From Patescibacteria group bacterium UBA1441 (GTDB taxonomy: Bacteria; Patescibacteriota; Minisyncoccia; Minisyncoccales; UBA1441), in assembly GCA_002329255.1 (NCBI GenBank), contig DCTL01000001.1, positions 16,421 to 26,639 of the forward strand: a DNA stretch of 10,219 nt. The letters run 5' to 3'. Positions 6,613 through 10,219 of the stretch are shown here, one piece after another; the first letter of the stretch is position 1; every line of letters begins with the position of its first letter. A program made the translations under genes and the position numbers. The notes beneath the pieces are model-generated. The model was not told the DNA's origin. It worked only from the letters and a program-made list of their open reading frames with translations, and did not search any database.

Positions 6613-6658
6613 TGATCTGACCAACCTTAATTTATAAGAGCAGGTTTTGGTCTGGTCA
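6613..6658. promoter_or_regulatory. Imperfect inverted repeat in groES regulatory region
   Basis: The left arm TGATCTGACCA (6613-6623) and right arm TGGTCTGGTCA (6648-6658) are inverted copies matching at 9 of 11 bases, with a 24-nt AT-rich centre. The right arm overlaps the groES -35 and the -35 of a second minus-strand promoter, so a bound repressor could control both directions. The arms do not match CIRCE (TTAGCACTC-N9-GAGTGCTAA). The role as an operator is inferred. Confidence 0.35.
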
Positions 6659-6659
6659 A
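6631..6659 (-). promoter_or_regulatory. Possible second, distal promoter for the YvlD-like gene
   Basis: TTGACC (6659-6654), a 17-nt spacer and TATAAA (6636-6631) on the minus strand form a good sigma70-type match. It would give a leader of roughly 80 nt before the ATG at 6542. It overlaps the groES promoter on the opposite strand, so the two could interfere with each other. Confidence 0.4.
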
Positions 6660-6675
6660 TTTTAATTAATATATT
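6647..6675 (+). promoter_or_regulatory. Promoter of groES-groEL, probably leaderless
   Basis: TTGGTC (6647-6652), a 17-nt spacer and TATATT (6670-6675) lie 8 nt before the groES ATG. The spacing, the -10 hexamer and the distance to the start codon are the same as at rpsF. Transcription would start at about the ATG, leaving no room for a ribosome binding site. The -35 is weaker than at rpsF and overlaps an inverted-repeat arm, which would suit a regulated heat-shock promoter. Confidence 0.6.
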
Positions 6676-6683
6676 CCTATAAA

Positions 6684-6974
6684 ATGAAGATAAAACCATT
6701 AGCTGATCATATTTTAATTGAGCCAATTTCGGAGGGTGAAAAAACCGAAAGTGGTATTATTATCCCGGAAACAGCCGATAAAGAAAGACCAGAACAGGGC
6801 TTGGTAGTGGCTGTTGGCCCAGGTAAGATGCTTGATTCTGGTGAGCATCGTCCAATGAGTATTAAAAAAGGCGATAAGGTTATCTTTTCTAAGTACGGAC
6901 CAACTGAGATATCTGTTGATGGCCGCGAATATTTAATGGCTCGGGAAGATGACGTTATGGCCATTATTGAGTAA
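6684..6974 (+). CDS. groES: Co-chaperonin GroES
   Basis: The 96-residue product matches the 10-kDa co-chaperonin that caps GroEL as a heptamer and closes the folding chamber. Visible are the N-terminal IKPLADHILIEP strand, the GroEL-binding mobile loop with SGIIIPETA at 23-31, the VVAVGPGK turn at 41-48, the KKGDKVIFSKYGPTEI core at 61-76 and YLMAREDDVMAII at the end. The length is normal and nothing is missing. groEL follows after 17 nt of AT-rich sequence. The ATG directly follows a promoter, so the transcript probably lacks a leader. No CIRCE operator is present. Confidence 0.98.
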   Translation: MKIKPLADHILIEPISEGEKTESGIIIPETADKERPEQGLVVAVGPGKMLDSGEHRPMSIKKGDKVIFSKYGPTEISVDGREYLMAREDDVMAIIE

Positions 6975-6982
6975 TTAACTAA

Positions 6983-8608
<1,626 letters not shown>

Positions 8609-8616
8609 TGGAGATG

Positions 8617-8651
8617 ATCGCTCCTCTTTTAGTTGCTAAGAGAGGAGCGAT
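8617..8651 (+). terminator. 16-bp hairpin after groEL, without a U-run
   Basis: Nine bases after the groEL stop, the sequence folds into a 16-bp stem (one G-U pair) closed by a three-base TTG loop. The lower stem is ATCGCTCCTCT with AGAGGAGCGAT. The following bases are TTGCTATAAT rather than a T-run, so it is not a textbook intrinsic terminator on either strand. It may still end or protect the groES-groEL mRNA 3' end. Its loop and descending arm contain the -35 of the lemA promoter. Confidence 0.6.
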
Positions 8652-8660
8652 TGCTATAAT
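8633..8660 (+). promoter_or_regulatory. Promoter of lemA-htpX with extended -10
   Basis: A perfect TATAAT at 8655-8660 is preceded by TGC, giving the extended -10 form TGnTATAAT. A modest -35, TTGCTA (8633-8638), is 16 nt upstream. Transcription would start near 8667, leaving a leader of about 18 nt, rich in A and without a convincing Shine-Dalgarno sequence. This is the clearest -10 in the window. Confidence 0.7.
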
Positions 8661-8684
8661 ATCTTTACATTAAATTAAAGAAAA

Positions 8685-9242
8685 ATGCATCCAGCTACTT
8701 ATTCTTTTATTGGGATCATCGTCATTGTTGTTCTTTGGGTTGTCTTTGCTTACAATCGTCTGGTTAAACTACGTCAGAGAACAAAAGAAGCTTGGGCAGA
8801 TATTGATGTTCAGCTTAAGCGACGCTATGACTTGATTCCTAATTTATTAGAGACAGTCAAGGGTTACGCCAAACATGAACAGAGTGTCTTTGACAATGTA
8901 ACGCGGGCTCGAGCCTCGGCAGTGAGCGCGAAAACAGTTGATGAACAGGCTCAAGCAGAAAATAATCTTTCCCAGACATTAAAATCACTTTTTGCTGTTG
9001 TGGAGAACTATCCAGAATTGAAAGCCTCTCAGAATTTTATGGCCTTACAACAAGAATTATCTGACACTGAGAACAAAATTCAATCAGCGAGACGTTTCTA
9101 CAACACCAATGTTCGGGATCTTAATATTCGGATTGAGAGTTTCCCCGACAATCTGATGGCTAAGCTCTTTAATTTCCAGAAAATGAGCCTCTTTGAACTA
9201 GCTGAGGAGGCAGCTCGTCAGGCTCCAAAAGTAAGTTTCTGA
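8685..9242 (+). CDS. lemA: LemA family protein
   Basis: The 185-residue product is a LemA family protein, normal in length. A short outer N-terminus is followed by a single membrane segment (about 7-24) and a long cytoplasmic or periplasmic helical bundle. The family signature is clear: YNRLVKLRQRTKEAWADIDVQLKRRYDLIPNLLETVKGYAKHE spans residues 23-65, and ARRFYN with FPDNLMAKLFNF lies near 135-164. The biochemical role of LemA is not established. Members are frequently next to HtpX-type proteases, and here htpX starts 3 nt after the lemA stop, so the two very likely act together in envelope quality control. An extended -10 promoter serves the pair. Confidence 0.95.
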   Translation: MHPATYSFIGIIVIVVLWVVFAYNRLVKLRQRTKEAWADIDVQLKRRYDLIPNLLETVKGYAKHEQSVFDNVTRARASAVSAKTVDEQAQAENNLSQTLKSLFAVVENYPELKASQNFMALQQELSDTENKIQSARRFYNTNVRDLNIRIESFPDNLMAKLFNFQKMSLFELAEEAARQAPKVSF

Positions 9243-9245
9243 TGA

Positions 9246-10133
9246 ATGGCTAATCTCTATAGTCAAGCCGATAGTAATATTCGGCGTACCTGGCTGTTGA
9301 TGATATTGCTGATGGTTTTAATTATCAGCTTCGGTTGGTTTTTAAGCTATTTATTTGATAGCTGGATCGTTTTGGGGGTGGCTATTGTCTGGAGCTTATT
9401 AATGAATTTCTTTGCTTATTGGTATTCAGATAAAATGGTTTTGCAAATGGTTCGGGCCAAAGAAGTAACTATGGATGATCAGCCAGAGCTTTATCGGTTA
9501 ACCGAAAATTTAGCCATTGCCGCTGGTTTACCAATGCCTCGTCTCTATCTTATGGAAGAAAAGCAGCCCAATGCCTTTGCCACTGGACGAGATGAAAAGC
9601 ATGCGGCGGTTGTGGTTACTCGAGGATTGATTGAGCGTTTGGATCGTTCAGAGTTAGAGGGGGTTATTGCTCATGAATTAGCTCATATTCGGAATAAGGA
9701 CATTTTAATCGGAACGGTAGTTATTGTTCTGGTGGGAGCGGTTACTATGGTCTCGAATTTGGCTTTAAGAATGAGTTTCTTGCAAGGTGGTAACCGTCGA
9801 GAAGGTAATCCGCTCGGAATAGTGATTGGCTTGATTGGCTTGATTTTAGCCCCCTTAGCGGCCGCTTTGATTAAAGCTTCAGTCTCTCGTCGAAGAGAGT
9901 TTTTGGCCGATGCTTCCGGGGCTCTGATTACTCGTTATCCAGAAGGTTTAGCCAGCGCCTTGGCTAAAATATCAGATGACTCGCATCAATTAGCTCGGGC
10001 GAACAATAGTAATGCTCATTTATTCATTGCTTCTCCTTTTCGCGGACAATCAGCGAAGAATTGGACGACTAAGTTATTTGCTACTCATCCACCAGTCGAA
10101 GAAAGAATTAAGCGTTTAATGGAGAAAAAGTAG
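9246..10133 (+). CDS. htpX: Membrane zinc metalloprotease HtpX
   Basis: This 295-residue M48-family protease degrades damaged membrane proteins at the inner membrane. Two N-terminal membrane segments (about 14-36 and 39-58) precede the catalytic region. The zinc site is HELAH at residues 143-147 with E144 as catalytic base, and the third ligand is E218 in RREFLADASGA. QPNAFATGR at 107-115 is the conserved substrate-groove segment, and two more hydrophobic stretches lie at about 154-174 and 189-212. HPPVEERIKRL near the end is the usual HtpX C-terminal motif. All catalytic residues are present and the length is typical. It is co-transcribed with lemA (3-nt gap), and its TAG stop abuts tRNA-Ser without any spacer. 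Confidence 0.97.
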   Translation: MANLYSQADSNIRRTWLLMILLMVLIISFGWFLSYLFDSWIVLGVAIVWSLLMNFFAYWYSDKMVLQMVRAKEVTMDDQPELYRLTENLAIAAGLPMPRLYLMEEKQPNAFATGRDEKHAAVVVTRGLIERLDRSELEGVIAHELAHIRNKDILIGTVVIVLVGAVTMVSNLALRMSFLQGGNRREGNPLGIVIGLIGLILAPLAAALIKASVSRRREFLADASGALITRYPEGLASALAKISDDSHQLARANNSNAHLFIASPFRGQSAKNWTTKLFATHPPVEERIKRLMEKK

Positions 10134-10218
10134 GGAGGGGTGCCAGAGCGGCTCAATGGAACGGCTTGGAAAGCCGTGCCCCGCAAGGGGCTCGTGGGTT
10201 CGAATCCCACCCCCTCCG
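10134..10218 (+). tRNA. tRNA-Ser (anticodon GGA)
   Basis: This 85-nt class II tRNA has acceptor arms GGAGGGG and CCCCTCC with discriminator G. The anticodon stem is ACGGC/GCCGT with loop TTGGAAA, so the anticodon is GGA, reading UCC and UCU serine codons. The long variable arm is GCCCC-GCAA-GGGGC and the T arm is GTGGG-TTCGAAT-CCCAC. It begins at the base immediately after the htpX stop. The window ends one base after the discriminator, so whether a CCA is encoded cannot be seen. Confidence 0.96.
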
Positions 10219-10219
10219 C

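Noticed and set aside
6543..6683. CIRCE operator before groES
   Set aside because: No TTAGCACTC or GAGTGCTAA arm, even allowing a few mismatches, is found in this region.

Overview
The window looks like chromosome of a bacterium from the Candidate Phyla Radiation (Patescibacteria), probably Parcubacteria-like. This is inferred, since no phylogenetic marker was searched. The grounds are tight packing (gaps of 0-33 nt inside gene runs), almost no Shine-Dalgarno sequences, promoters sitting directly against start codons, tRNAs without an encoded 3' CCA, and a solute-binding protein carrying a peptidoglycan-binding domain of a style common in this group. TGA ends several genes (trpS, the ssb-position gene, the holin-like gene, lemA), so the standard bacterial code is used, not the UGA-Gly code of some CPR lineages.

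Layout: two divergent blocks start from a regulatory region at 6543-6683. The minus block runs leftwards: a YvlD-type four-helix membrane protein, secG, a membrane-anchored family 5 ABC solute-binding protein, tRNA-Leu(CAG), RNase J, trpS, rpsF, an ssb-position gene and the first 41 codons of rpsR, which is cut by the window edge. The plus block runs rightwards: groES, groEL, lemA, htpX, tRNA-Ser(GGA).

Functionally the minus block joins secretion and nutrient uptake (SecG, solute-binding protein) to RNA decay (RNase J), tRNA charging (TrpRS) and the conserved rpsF-ssb-rpsR operon. The plus block is a protein-quality set: GroES/GroEL for cytosolic folding, LemA and the membrane protease HtpX for the envelope.

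The most notable observation is that the ssb slot between rpsF and rpsR does not encode a recognisable classical SSB. It encodes a protein resembling the phage-associated DUF669 family, and that protein still ends in an acidic tail with an SSB-like DIPF tip. Other points of interest are repeated leaderless promoter geometry, an inverted repeat (not CIRCE) in front of groES, a 16-bp hairpin overlapping the lemA promoter, a peptidoglycan-binding domain inserted inside the solute-binding fold, and tRNAs joined directly to upstream coding genes. No mobile element, CRISPR array or defence system is visible.
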